Below, in pieces: positions 41,650 to 50,601 of a stretch of 64,000 nucleotides of DNA (position 1 is the first letter of the stretch; each line of letters starts with the position of its first letter). The stretch lies in NCBI RefSeq assembly GCF_000379105.1, contig NZ_KB900609.1, positions 3,407,100-3,471,099 on the forward strand, written 5' to 3'. The notes under the pieces were generated by a model. It had not been told where the DNA came from. It searched no databases and worked only from the letters and a program-made list of their open reading frames with translations. Origin of the DNA: Methylobacterium sp. WSM2598 (GTDB lineage: Bacteria; Pseudomonadota; Alphaproteobacteria; Rhizobiales; Beijerinckiaceae). The position numbers were made by a program, and so were the translations under genes.

Positions 41650-42981
41650 ATGGACCACAGCACTTCTCCTAACGTTGCCAGCCCATCGCCCGCCAGCACA
41701 AGCTCGCTCATCCGCGCCCCCCTCGTTCCGGAGCCGCTCCTTCGTCAGCACACCTGCTTCATCGTCGGCGACACCCGCTTCCGCGCCGCCGCCCGCCTGC
41801 GCCAGTCAGTCTGGCGAGAAGCTGAGCTGGGCCTCCCTGCCGGCCTTCATCGCCCCGGCGGCAACCGCAACCTCCCTCCCATCGTCCTCGGCTCCGCCCT
41901 CCAGCCGACCGATGCCGCCCGCGGCCTGAACTTCATTAGCCCTGTCGTGCACGCCTTCGTCCGCCGCACTCTCGTTCTCAGGGAAGAAGGCGCCCTCGTC
42001 CACTACGACCGGCTTCATCGGAACCTGCTCAGCTCCGAGGCGCTCACGTACAATCTGTTCGCCCCGCTGGCCCTCAACCTCGACCTCGCGACCGCCGTCT
42101 TTCGGCAGCTCCTGCCGGACTTCGTCGATCGCGTCACCGCGATCCGCTTCGAAACCTCACCAGGCCGACACGACCCCCGCTACCTCGACGACGGCACCGC
42201 CTTCGACGCCGCGGTCGCGGTGATCACGCCGGAAGGGGAGAGGGCCACCATCTTCATCGAGGTCAAATACGGCGAAGGCTGCACCGGGGCGGCCGCTACG
42301 CACCGCCCCCGCTACGACGAGGCCAGCCGCGAGGCTGCCCTTCATCATAACCCCGACAGTCCGGCGCTCCGCTCCACGCTGCTGGAGCAGTTCTGGCGCC
42401 TGCACCTCCTCGCGCAACTCGCCGTTCGTCACGGCGTCACGCCGAGGGCGCACCTCCTCGCCCTCGCTCCCCGGCTGAACCGGCGCGTGTCGGCCGCCAC
42501 CAGCATTTACGCGACCCAGCTCATCGATCGCGCCGGTACATCGCCGGCCATCACCGGCTTCTCCGCCCTCACGCTCGAGGCCTTCGTCTCCGCCCTGGCG
42601 CAGGCGGGCGGCGGCGCGGAAGCAGGCTATCTCTGGCACCGCTACCTCAATCTCCGGCCTGTCCTGGACCTCGTCTTGGCTGAGCCCCCCACACCCGATC
42701 GGGATCCGCCGCCTGCCGGGGCACCGCTGGCTCTGCTGCCACCCCGTTCATCAGCAACGCCGGCCGGTGAGGCGGTGCCGCCTACTGTCATCACTTCATC
42801 GGACAAGGTCGGACCCGCGGCTCGGCAGCAACGACGACCTGCTGCACCCGCGACAGCACCTTCATCAGGCGTGGCAGAAGTGCGCCCGGTGCGGAGGTCC
42901 AAGGGCAAGGCTCCTGTTTCCTCGCCTCGAACAAAAGCCCGTTCATCGGCGCCTCGCCATCCGACCCAGGAGGTGCGCTGA
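41650..42981 (+). CDS. PD-(D/E)XK-like protein, PGN_0703-type putative endonuclease
   Basis: The core reads EALTYNLFAPLALNLDLATA near residue 130, then a DDGTAFDAAVAVITPEGERA strand and ATIFIEVKYGEG near residue 199: an Asp followed by Glu-x-Lys, the PD-(D/E)XK nuclease signature. The C-terminal 120 residues are low-complexity, proline/alanine-rich. It resembles the PGN_0703-type putative restriction endonucleases. No methyltransferase partner is seen nearby, so it need not be a classical restriction enzyme. Confidence 0.65.
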   Translation: MDHSTSPNVASPSPASTSSLIRAPLVPEPLLRQHTCFIVGDTRFRAAARLRQSVWREAELGLPAGLHRPGGNRNLPPIVLGSALQPTDAARGLNFISPVVHAFVRRTLVLREEGALVHYDRLHRNLLSSEALTYNLFAPLALNLDLATAVFRQLLPDFVDRVTAIRFETSPGRHDPRYLDDGTAFDAAVAVITPEGERATIFIEVKYGEGCTGAAATHRPRYDEASREAALHHNPDSPALRSTLLEQFWRLHLLAQLAVRHGVTPRAHLLALAPRLNRRVSAATSIYATQLIDRAGTSPAITGFSALTLEAFVSALAQAGGGAEAGYLWHRYLNLRPVLDLVLAEPPTPDRDPPPAGAPLALLPPRSSATPAGEAVPPTVITSSDKVGPAARQQRRPAAPATAPSSGVAEVRPVRRSKGKAPVSSPRTKARSSAPRHPTQEVR

Positions 42982-43329
42982 TGGTCCGGCCACTCCTCAC
43001 CGCTGGCCTTCGTCAGCAACTCCTCGCCAACGGCCGTCGTACCGCCCGAGATGAGGAGACCGATCCGCCTCCGGTCCTGAAGCTCTTCATGCCGGACGGC
43101 CCCGGCACCTGGCTCCTGACCGAACTCGACCCTACTGAGCCCACTCGGGCCTTTGGCCTCTGACCTCGGCCTGGGCTGTCCCGAACTCGGCTACGTCGAC
43201 CTGCTTGAACTCGCGGCTCTCCGGGGCCGCCTTCGCCTACCCGTCGGACGTGACATTCATTTCCGTGCCAACCGTCCCCTCTCCGCCTACGCCGCTGAAG
43301 CCCAAGCCGCCGGGAGGATCACTATATGA
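42981..43329 (+). pseudogene. DUF2958-domain gene with a frameshift
   Basis: The first 60 codons (TAGLRQQLLANGRRTARDEE, then PDGPGTWLLTELDPTEPTRA, FGL) match DUF2958. A TGA at 43161-43163 ends the frame, but the family continues in the next frame: DLGLGCPELGYVDLLELAAL and DIHFRANRPLSAYAAEAQAA up to a TGA at 43327-43329. Two bases of a TGC codon appear to be missing. The ATG overlaps the stop of the endonuclease-like gene. Confidence 0.7.
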
Positions 43330-43575
43330 CGCTCCATCCCTTTCCGGATCAGCTTCAGACCGACGCCGACGATGAACTCGTCCCGCATCTGACGCACGAC
43401 CCCACAACGGGCCTACCCTGGCCCGCACCAGCGGTGCCTGAGCCCGACTTCGTCACCCTTCGCCAGCTACCTCATCGGCTGGCTCGCTGCGGCAACTGAC
43501 GGCTGCTCGGTCCTGCCCGATGGCACCTGCCAGCACGGTCATCCCTCCTGGCTGCGCCGCCTCGGTGTCCTCTAA
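43326..43575 (+). pseudogene. Frameshifted accessory hypothetical gene
   Basis: The start MTLHPFPDQLQTDADDELVP and the segment LTHDPTTGLPWPAPAVP are protein-like. Near 43455 the reading shifts +1 to FASYLIGWLAAATDGCSVLP, then DGTCQHGHPSWLRRLGVL and TAA. It overlaps the DUF2958 remnant by four bases, so both were one operon that is now decaying. A further short piece, VPFRFSADPLRFFIYVAG (about 43660-43710), may be debris of another gene. Confidence 0.55.
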
Positions 43576-43908
43576 TCCACCTGGAGGGGCGCAGTCCGCG
43601 GGCCTTCCTCGGCCTCCTAAATAACGATGTCTAGTCAACTGCTTAGATGGCTCCATCGGCGTGCCGTTCCGTTTCTCCGCCGACCCGCTCCGTTTCTTCA
43701 TCTACGTGGCGGGAGCCGCCGGCACGGACATCTGACGGGTCAACCGCCAAGCTGAATTCCAACGGGTGAGAGTGACCCCTTCCAGACCTTCAGCCATTGC
43801 GTTTGGGACGACCGCTTTCGAGTGCTATGCGGACGCTCGCTCTCGGAACGCAGGGATGACGAGCACAGGATGCAGGCCTGGCTGCCCACCTGTGCCACAG
43901 GCATCCAT

Positions 43909-44307
43909 CTATCGGTGAGTGTATAGATAGGCTGCGATATCCCGAGCCTGCACCTCTGAAACACCCGTGACCGGCATGGCTGTCCGGGGGGCGAGGGCTT
44001 TCGGATCGACGATCCAATGCACGAGGTTCTCGGGCGTGTTCGCCACGACCCCGCCAATGTAGACGCGCTCGGCTACAGTGCCCAAGGGTGGGCCGATCCG
44101 CCCCCGAGGGCCCGCAAGTCCCGGAATCTCGTGGCAGCCAGCGCAGCCGTAGGTGATCATCAGCTCCGGCGCGCGGTCGGGGTTTCCCCCGGTCAGGTTC
44201 CTGGCAAGCTCGACCCGCTGACGATGCTGCTCGATCCGGTGAGTGACGATGCCACCAGTGGCGAGAACCGCCGCCGAGGCGAGGAGCGCGATCCATCTAA
44301 GCCGCAT
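43909..44307 (-). CDS. Cytochrome c (single haem), end of the oxidase operon
   Basis: The protein has an N-terminal hydrophobic anchor (IALLASAAVLATGGIV) and one haem motif CAGCH at residues 55-59, within MITYGCAGCHEIPGLAGPRG. The axial Met is likely in RTAMPVTGVSEVQARDIAAY. It is a periplasmic electron carrier. Its ATG overlaps the ctaG 3' end by 11 bases, so it is the last gene of the leftward respiratory operon. Confidence 0.9.
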   Translation of the reverse strand: MRLRWIALLASAAVLATGGIVTHRIEQHRQRVELARNLTGGNPDRAPELMITYGCAGCHEIPGLAGPRGRIGPPLGTVAERVYIGGVVANTPENLVHWIVDPKALAPRTAMPVTGVSEVQARDIAAYLYTHR

Positions 44308-45253
44308 GGGCTTGCCTCGCTGCTTCCAGTCCTGAGCGCCGGATCCAAAGCCCTGCCAAGGTCAGGGCGGCCACTGCGTAGACCAGCCCGGCCGGCACCC
44401 ACATGACCAGACCAGCGAGTTGCTGATCCTCGAGGGGACTCAGACCCCACTCGGCTGCCGCCGCGACCTGACGCGGGTACCAGAGCCGCGGCGAGACCGT
44501 CAGCAGGACCCCGAGCAGGCCCGTGTGGAGGCTCGTCAGGAAAAGGTAGAGGAAGGACGCCCCATAGCCGCGGCTTCGGACGTGCCCCAGCAGCAGGGCC
44601 CACCAGAACAGGAGCGCGGAGAGCAGGAAGCTGAGGTGCTGAAGCCAATGCGCGAGGGCGCTCACCAGCACGAGATCGTAGAGGCCAGGCATGTGCCAGG
44701 CCCAGAGCGCCACCCCGTGGAGCAGCGTCGCCGCGAATGGCGTCCGCACGAGCCGCCACCCGGTACCGAGTACCGGCAGGCGGATGACCCCGCCAGCGTA
44801 GGGCCGCCAGGGCGCAGGAAGGGCCCACAGCATCGTGCTTCCCGGACGGGCGAGTACGAGGAGAGGGGCAGCGATGACCATCAGGAGTTCGTGCTCGACC
44901 ATGTGAGCGGTGAACAGGCGCTCGCCCAGCCAGTGCAGCGGCGACAACAGGGCCAGCGCCAGGACGGTCCATCCGCTCCAGAAGCAGACGACCTGCCAGC
45001 GACGCACGCCGCGGCCGTGACCGGCCCGCCGCCACAGGCGCGCCGTGCCGACCAGGAACAGGATGGCGCTGCAGTAGAGCGGGACGATCACCCTCAGGTC
45101 GCTCGTCCAGGCGGGACCGCTCAGCCACAGCTCGCCCAGATCACCGCCGTGGGCCGAGGCGCCGGTCGGCAGGATGAGCGCCGCGGTGAACACGGCGACG
45201 CCTGCTGCGTGGGCGCGCCCATCCTTCGTGCCGCAGGCTGCGGACCGGGTCAC
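44297..45253 (-). CDS. ctaG: Cytochrome c oxidase assembly factor CtaG (caa3 type)
   Basis: The 318-aa membrane protein has about seven to eight hydrophobic helices: VIVPLYCSAILFLVGTARL, FWSGWTVLALALLSPLHWLG, MVEHELLMVIAAPLLVLARP, TLLHGVALWAWHMPGLYDLV, HWLQHLSFLLSALLFWWALL. These His-rich motifs are typical of the COX_caa3_CtaG family, which helps copper insertion in caa3 oxidases. A GTG start at 45253 overlaps the upstream stop. Confidence 0.9.
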   Translation of the reverse strand: MTRSAACGTKDGRAHAAGVAVFTAALILPTGASAHGGDLGELWLSGPAWTSDLRVIVPLYCSAILFLVGTARLWRRAGHGRGVRRWQVVCFWSGWTVLALALLSPLHWLGERLFTAHMVEHELLMVIAAPLLVLARPGSTMLWALPAPWRPYAGGVIRLPVLGTGWRLVRTPFAATLLHGVALWAWHMPGLYDLVLVSALAHWLQHLSFLLSALLFWWALLLGHVRSRGYGASFLYLFLTSLHTGLLGVLLTVSPRLWYPRQVAAAAEWGLSPLEDQQLAGLVMWVPAGLVYAVAALTLAGLWIRRSGLEAARQAHAA

Positions 45254-45639
45254 CGCTCGCACCCGCTGAACACCAAGCCGGCGACACCGTGCAGCGCAAC
45301 AACAACGGCGAACAAGAGTGAGACCAATACGCCGATCGCGGCAATCAGCCGGTGAGGACGCCCGCCTTCGGGCGAATCGAGGGAGGCCGCGCGCGACCCG
45401 TCCGGGGCTGGCACGGTGGTCTCGTCGGCTTCGGGCGACCAACGATAGGCGCACCAAGAGGAGAAGCTGCCGGCCAGGCTGACCGCGACCAGCACCGCCG
45501 CGAGGAGTGTGATGACCGGGAACCGGTGTGCGCAGCTCCAGGGAGCGAGCGCGTAGTTCGCCTGCGTGCTCACCAGCCACGCCGCCGGGCCGGCGAAGAT
45601 TCCGGCGGAGGGCAATCCTCTCGTCAGCCAGCTCTGCAT
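45250..45639 (-). CDS. Small membrane protein of the oxidase cluster (129 aa)
   Basis: Hydrophobic helices are seen at residues 8-22, 42-62 (FPVITLLAAVLVAVSLAGSF) and 97-121 (LIAAIGVLVSLLFAVVVALH). Similar small proteins sit between coxC and ctaG in caa3 clusters, and their role is not established. It is coupled to ctaG by a four-base overlap and seven bases from coxC. Confidence 0.7.
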   Translation of the reverse strand: MQSWLTRGLPSAGIFAGPAAWLVSTQANYALAPWSCAHRFPVITLLAAVLVAVSLAGSFSSWCAYRWSPEADETTVPAPDGSRAASLDSPEGGRPHRLIAAIGVLVSLLFAVVVALHGVAGLVFSGCER

Positions 45640-45646
45640 TGCACCC

Positions 45647-46285
45647 TCACCAGCGTGGAAGCCAGTACACGGCCAAGTAGATTGGCAACCAGGACAGCAC
45701 GACGAAGTACCAGTAGAAGGCGTTGTCGCTGACGTCGCTGAAGCGCTTGCCCGTCGCGTGGCGCGTGAACATCAGGGCGGTGAGCACCAGAGTGTCGCCC
45801 GCATCCGTGATCAGATGTGTCAGGTGCAGGCCGAGCAGCACCCACGTGATCGAGCCGTAGGCGTTCTGGTCCCAGTTCACGCCGAGGCCCGTGAATTCGT
45901 AGATCCGGAGGGCGGTCGCTGCGAGCGCGACAAGCGACATGACCACGAGGTCGCGCCGCACGCGCCGAAGGTCCTGCGCGTGGGCGTTGCGGTCGGCCAC
46001 CCGGTTCGGCCACAGGCTCGCGAGCAGCAGCAGGGTGTTGAGGGTTCCGGCCCAGTGGTCGGGCGGCGCCGGCGCCAGGGGCCACTGCTGGTTCTGCTGC
46101 ACGAGGTAGAAGTAGGTGCCGAGCGCAAGCGCGAACCCGGTGCCCTCGACGACGAAGAACCCGAGCGTGCCCCACCACATAGGACTCGTCGGGCCGAAGC
46201 CGTAGGTTGGGAGCGCCGAGATGTCCCGGGTCACCCGCGGAGCGTCAGTCTGGACCGGTCTTGCCTCGGTCCGCAGTGTACTCAT
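45647..46285 (-). CDS. coxC: Cytochrome c oxidase subunit III
   Basis: The 212-aa protein shows the subunit III pattern: FGPTSPMWWGTLGFFVVEGT, LALGTYFYLVQQ, WVLLGLHLTHLITDAGDTLV and the closing FYWYFVVLSWLPIYLAVYWL. It has about five membrane helices, shorter than the seven-helix mitochondrial form. The ATG overlaps the coxA stop by four bases. Confidence 0.9.
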   Translation of the reverse strand: MSTLRTEARPVQTDAPRVTRDISALPTYGFGPTSPMWWGTLGFFVVEGTGFALALGTYFYLVQQNQQWPLAPAPPDHWAGTLNTLLLLASLWPNRVADRNAHAQDLRRVRRDLVVMSLVALAATALRIYEFTGLGVNWDQNAYGSITWVLLGLHLTHLITDAGDTLVLTALMFTRHATGKRFSDVSDNAFYWYFVVLSWLPIYLAVYWLPRW

Positions 46286-48198
46286 TCCTCGTCCTCCGGC
46301 GTGTTCTTGGGCCAGAACCAGCCGGTGAGTGCCGCCGCGATCGGCAGCGCCCCCCAGAGCACCGCGTAGGGTGTGAAGATCGAGGCGATGAAGGTCGCTC
46401 CCACCGCGAGCGCCGCCACGAGCGGCCAGATCGAGGGAGTGGGCGAGGTCTCGCGCAACTGGGGCTCCGCCTCGGCCACGCTGCTGACCACCAGTTCGCG
46501 GTGGCCAACGCTCAGGCCTGTCACAACGGGGAGGCGGCCGCGCTCCGCCCAGAGGGGCTCGCGGTGCGTGACGAGCGGGATGCGGTCGAAGTTCTGAGGA
46601 GGAGGCGGGGACGCCGTCGCCCATTCGAGGGTGCCGGCCCCCCAGGGGTTCGGGCCGGCGATGTCGCCGCCGCGCAGGCTCGCTACGACGTTCCAGAGGA
46701 AGACCAGGAAACCCGCGAACAGGATGAGCGCCCCCACCGTCGACAGGAGCTGCAGGTCGCCCCAGCCCATCTCGGGCCCGTAGGTGTAGACGCGCCGCGG
46801 CATGCCCAACAGGCCGCTGATGTGCATGGGGAAGAACGCGACATTGAAGCCCACGAAGACGAGCCAGAAGTTCCAGGCGCCGAGCCGCTCGCTCAGCAGG
46901 CGTCCGGTGAACTTGGGGAACCAGTAGTAGATCGCGCCGAGGAGCGGGAAGACATTGCCGCCGATCAGCACGTAGTGGAAATGCGCGACGACGAAGTAGG
47001 TGTCGTGGACCTGCGTGTCGATCGGCACCGAGGCGAGCATGATGCCGGAGAGCCCGCCCGCCACGAAGACGAAGAAGAAGCCGCAGACGAACAGAAGCGG
47101 GGTGCGCCAGAGCGGCCGCCCGTCCCAGAGCGTGACGATCCAGCAGAAGATCTGCAGCCCGTTCGGGATCGCGATCATCATGCTGGAGGCGGTGAAGAAG
47201 GCCGCCCCGAGCTGGGGCAGCCCGGTCACGAACATGTGGTGCACCCACAGGCCGAATGACAGGAAGCCGGTGGCGATCAGGGACAGGACCAGGGCGAGAT
47301 AGCCGAAGATCTCGCGCCGGGCGAAGGTCGGGATGATCGCCGACACGAAGGCGGTGCCCGGCAGGAAGATGATGTAGACTTCCGGGTGCCCGAAGAACCA
47401 GAACAGGTGCTGGTAGAGCAGCGCGTCGCCGCCTTCCGCGGGGTTGAACAGGTGCGTGCCGACCAGCCGGTCGAGAATCAGGAAGGTCGAGGCGATCATC
47501 ACCGCCGGCAGCGCGAACACGATGATGAAGGAGTTGACGAACAGCGCCCAGACGAAGAGTGGGATGCGGTCGAGCGTCATGCCGGGCGCTCGCTGCTTGA
47601 GCACCGTCACGATGATTTCGATGGCCACGGCGAGGCCGGAGAGTTCGGTGAAGGTGATCATCTGCGCCCAGGTGTCGGCGCGCTTGCCGGGCGAGTATTC
47701 CGGGCCGGAGAGCGGCACGTAGGCGAACCAGCCGACGTCGGGGCCGATGTTGAGCAGGAACGAGATCCAGAGGAACAGCCCGCCCGACACATAGACCCAG
47801 TAGGAGAAGGCGTTGAGGCGCGGGAACGCGATGTTGCGGGTGCCGACCATCAGCGGCACGAGGTAGACCGCCATGGCCTCCCCGATCGGCACGCCGAACA
47901 GGAACATCATGGTCGAGCCGTGCATCGTGAAGAGCTGGTTGTAGGTGTCGGGGCCGACGAGCCCGCTCTCCGGCCGCGCGAGCTGCAGGCGCATGACCAG
48001 GGCGGTGAGGCCGCCGAGGAACAGGAACAGGAAGGCGGTGGCGATGTATCGGCGGCCGATGATCTTGTGGTCGACCGTGCTGAGGGCGCCAAGGAGACCG
48101 CGCCGGGTGCCCCAAACACGACTGAGCCGCGAGCTGAGTGTCGATCCGTCGAGGTTCGTGTCGCGCAGGTCGCTAGTCGCGGACGCCGCATCGCTCAT
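46282..48198 (-). CDS. coxA: Cytochrome c oxidase subunit I
   Basis: The 638-aa haem-copper oxidase has its metal ligands visible: LFTMHGSTMMFLFGVPIGEA (haem a His), FFGHPEVYIIFLPGTAFV (CuB His and cross-linked Tyr), LWVHHMFVTG (CuB His pair) and VHDTYFVVAHFHYVLIGGNV (haem a3 and haem a His). It has 12 core helices and an extra C-terminal pair. It reduces oxygen to water at the inner membrane while pumping protons. The ATG overlaps the coxB stop. Confidence 0.95.
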   Translation of the reverse strand: MSDAASATSDLRDTNLDGSTLSSRLSRVWGTRRGLLGALSTVDHKIIGRRYIATAFLFLFLGGLTALVMRLQLARPESGLVGPDTYNQLFTMHGSTMMFLFGVPIGEAMAVYLVPLMVGTRNIAFPRLNAFSYWVYVSGGLFLWISFLLNIGPDVGWFAYVPLSGPEYSPGKRADTWAQMITFTELSGLAVAIEIIVTVLKQRAPGMTLDRIPLFVWALFVNSFIIVFALPAVMIASTFLILDRLVGTHLFNPAEGGDALLYQHLFWFFGHPEVYIIFLPGTAFVSAIIPTFARREIFGYLALVLSLIATGFLSFGLWVHHMFVTGLPQLGAAFFTASSMMIAIPNGLQIFCWIVTLWDGRPLWRTPLLFVCGFFFVFVAGGLSGIMLASVPIDTQVHDTYFVVAHFHYVLIGGNVFPLLGAIYYWFPKFTGRLLSERLGAWNFWLVFVGFNVAFFPMHISGLLGMPRRVYTYGPEMGWGDLQLLSTVGALILFAGFLVFLWNVVASLRGGDIAGPNPWGAGTLEWATASPPPPQNFDRIPLVTHREPLWAERGRLPVVTGLSVGHRELVVSSVAEAEPQLRETSPTPSIWPLVAALAVGATFIASIFTPYAVLWGALPIAAALTGWFWPKNTPEDEE

Positions 48199-49211
48199 TT
48201 GAGCCCCTCGAGGTAGGCCGAGATGGTGTTCAACTGGTCGGGGTCGAGTTTCACGAGAGGCATGTTCACCCCGGGCTTGATGCCGTGTGGATCCACGATC
48301 CAGGCGGCCAGGTTGCCCCGGCTCATCGGCAGGGTGCCGGCGGCCAGCGTGCGGCGCGAGCCCACGTGAGTGAGTTCCGGACCGTTGCGGCCGGCCGCGG
48401 CGGTGCCGCGCACCTGGTGGCACATGGAGCAGGGCGCGGCGACGAACGCCGCCTCGCCCGCCCGGGTCTCATCACTCGCGGGCTCCGGACGCGGCGCGAC
48501 TTGACCGTCCCGCCAATGCGCGAACGCCGCCTCGTCTTCGGCAATCACGAGCAAGCCCATCTTGGCGTGCTGCATCCCGCAGAACTCGGCGCATTGGCCA
48601 CGGTAAATCCCGGGACGCTCGACGGTGAAGTGGATCGCGTTGTTCCGCCCCGGGATCAGGTCCTGCTTGCCCATCAGGCTCGGGACCCAGAAGGAGTGGA
48701 TCACGTCGGTCGATTCGAGCTTCACCTGAACCGGCACCCCGACCGGCACGTGGATCTCGTTGGCGGTGGTGAAGCCGCGGCTCGGCTCGGGGTCCTCGTA
48801 CTGCACCTCCCACCACCACTGGTGCCCGATGACACGGATCGTCACCTGGGCCGCCTCATCGTCGAACAGCCGGCGCTGCCCGGCGTAGCTCAGACCGGTC
48901 AGAACCAGCACGACGAGACCCGTCGCGACCGTCAGCCCCGTCACGAGCGCGGTCGCGCGCCGCTCGCGCTGCGGATCGGCTGCCAGCGGGTCGGTTCCCT
49001 CCGCCCGCCTCGCCCGGAAGCTCGCGACGAGGGCGAGCATCACGGCCAGCCAGATTGCCGCCAGCACGGCGGTGAACAGCCAGAACAGCCACAGCAGGTC
49101 CCGCGCCTGCGGGCTGACCGGGCTCAGGGGGGACTGCACGAAGTTACAGCTCGCGAGCGGTGCGGCGAGGCCGAGGGCCAGGATGCGCCGAGCACTCCTC
49201 CGCGGGATCAT
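48195..49211 (-). CDS. coxB: Cytochrome c oxidase subunit II with fused cytochrome c (caa3 type)
   Basis: A lipoprotein-type signal (LALGLAAPLASC) is followed by two helices, then the CuA domain: GHQWWWEVQYEDPEPS, VIHSFWVPSLMGKQDLIPGR and the CuA site GQCAEFCGMQHAKMGLLVIA. The C-terminal cytochrome c has AAPCSMCHQVRGTAAAGRNG and a Met in VNMPLVKLDPDQLNTI. Fusion of CuA and cytochrome c defines the caa3 class. It overlaps the upstream cytochrome gene by four bases. Confidence 0.95.
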   Translation of the reverse strand: MIPRRSARRILALGLAAPLASCNFVQSPLSPVSPQARDLLWLFWLFTAVLAAIWLAVMLALVASFRARRAEGTDPLAADPQRERRATALVTGLTVATGLVVLVLTGLSYAGQRRLFDDEAAQVTIRVIGHQWWWEVQYEDPEPSRGFTTANEIHVPVGVPVQVKLESTDVIHSFWVPSLMGKQDLIPGRNNAIHFTVERPGIYRGQCAEFCGMQHAKMGLLVIAEDEAAFAHWRDGQVAPRPEPASDETRAGEAAFVAAPCSMCHQVRGTAAAGRNGPELTHVGSRRTLAAGTLPMSRGNLAAWIVDPHGIKPGVNMPLVKLDPDQLNTISAYLEGLK

Positions 49212-49771
49212 TGCGGCATCTGCCCTGAAGGCGGAACGATCCCGCCCGAGACCGGTGGGCTCGGGCTGGTCCGGTTCTCGGACGGATGCGGATGCATGCT
49301 GTCGCTGCGGGAAGGCGCCGCGCTCGACGGCACATTACCGCTCATCGAGCGCACGTAGGCGGCGAGTTCCCAGATCTGATCGTCAGGGATGCGCCCGCGG
49401 AATGACGGCATCCCGTTCGGGCGCCCCTCACGGATAGTCTGCACGATGTTTTCGATCGACCCGCCGTAAATCCAGAGGTCGTCGATCAGAGCGGGTCCCA
49501 TGCCGCCGCCGCCCTGGGCGTGGCAGCCGCTACAGTTGAACCAGGTGAAGAGCTTCTTGCCCTGGCTCAGGTGGTAGGCGTTGCCCTCGAACTCCTGGGC
49601 CTTGCCGCTCGTGCGGGTTGTCGGGTGCGCTTCGCCCGGCGACAAATCGACGAGGGCAACCTGCTCCCGCGATTCCGATCCGATGGGGCTCGGGCGCGCT
49701 TCGCGATCCTCCCTCTGGCAGGCTGAGAGGGAGAGCACGGCGAGCGCCAACGTGGACATGCGCCGCTTCAT
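49208..49771 (-). CDS. Periplasmic cytochrome c, probable acceptor of the PQQ dehydrogenase
   Basis: A lipoprotein-like signal (LALAVLSLSAC) leads to HLSQGKKLFTWFNCSGCHAQ with haem motif CSGCH near residue 73 and the likely axial Met in GRPNGMPSFRGRIPDDQIWE. The long Pro/Ser-rich C-terminus is unusual. Position between the alcohol-dehydrogenase partner gene and coxB makes it the probable electron carrier from PQQ enzyme to oxidase, the role of XoxG or MxaG. That role is inferred. Confidence 0.85.
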   Translation of the reverse strand: MKRRMSTLALAVLSLSACQREDREARPSPIGSESREQVALVDLSPGEAHPTTRTSGKAQEFEGNAYHLSQGKKLFTWFNCSGCHAQGGGGMGPALIDDLWIYGGSIENIVQTIREGRPNGMPSFRGRIPDDQIWELAAYVRSMSGNVPSSAAPSRSDSMHPHPSENRTSPSPPVSGGIVPPSGQMPQ

Positions 49772-50601
49772 GGCCCGCCCGCCTCGATTCGATGCCCGCC
49801 GTCCGGACGGGGCACGTCGTACTGGAGGAGGATCGCGTCGATCTCGGCCCGGTGGCGTTCGAGCGCTGCGCCGATTTCTCGGCGAAGGTCCTCGTCCTCC
49901 CGCCGCACTCCCATGGCAACGTCGAAGACCATCGGACCTTTCGGCCCATCGATGACAGGCTCGATCGGTGTCACCCGGAGCGGCGGGTTCGCGCGCGCCG
50001 CGAAGTAGCCAGCCATCGGTCCCCACGCGAGGGCGAGATCGATCTCGCCCCTCGCGACCGCGTCGATGATCCGGGCGGGCGGGTTCGGCCTCGCGTAGTC
50101 ACCCGTCAGGAGGTACCCGCGCACGTTCTCGGTCATGCCCCGACGGGCGAGCGCCTGTGCGGGCGGCGTGCTGGCTGCATCATTGCCGGCGAGCTGCACG
50201 CCGACGGTCATGCGCGTCAGGTTCGAGTCATCGAGGGATCCGACCGAGGGGCCATTCGGACGCGATACGAACACGTAGGTAGAACGGTAGTAGGGCCGAG
50301 TCGGCCGCAAGGCTTCGAGCCCGACCGGAACCGCGGGAACGAGGTCGCAGCGGCCAGCGAGGATGGTGTTGCGCAGGAAGCCGCGGCGTTGGGCCCACCA
50401 CGTGTAAGTCACGATGGCGCCGAGATCGCGGGCGACGATTTCCACGATCCGATTCTCGAAACCCTCCCCGTTCAGGTTCGAGAATGGCATATTGTTCGGG
50501 TCCGCACAGACGCGCAGCTCGCGGGCATCGGCACCAGAACAGGAAAGGGCTGCGGCCCAGCCGCAGGCCAACCAGGCAAGCCTACGGAAGGGCGAAATCA
50601 T
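49768..50601 (-). CDS. XoxJ/MxaJ-like periplasmic protein
   Basis: A signal peptide (LAWLACGWAAALSCSGADA) precedes the periplasmic binding-protein fold: ELRVCADPNNMPFSNLNGEG, FENRIVEIVARDLGAIVTYT, and RPYYRSTYVFVSRPNG. This matches the quinoprotein-dehydrogenase-associated substrate-binding-like family (XoxJ/MxaJ). These proteins are needed for PQQ alcohol dehydrogenase activity, probably at a maturation step. It overlaps the 3' end of the dehydrogenase gene by 20 bases and so belongs to the same transcript. Confidence 0.85.
   Translation of the reverse strand: MISPFRRLAWLACGWAAALSCSGADARELRVCADPNNMPFSNLNGEGFENRIVEIVARDLGAIVTYTWWAQRRGFLRNTILAGRCDLVPAVPVGLEALRPTRPYYRSTYVFVSRPNGPSVGSLDDSNLTRMTVGVQLAGNDAASTPPAQALARRGMTENVRGYLLTGDYARPNPPARIIDAVARGEIDLALAWGPMAGYFAARANPPLRVTPIEPVIDGPKGPMVFDVAMGVRREDEDLRREIGAALERHRAEIDAILLQYDVPRPDGGHRIEAGGP

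Noticed and set aside
45647..48115. Single long leftward frame of 822 codons through the oxidase region
   Set aside because: Its N-terminal 600 codons are an out-of-frame shadow of coxA; only the coxC part is real.
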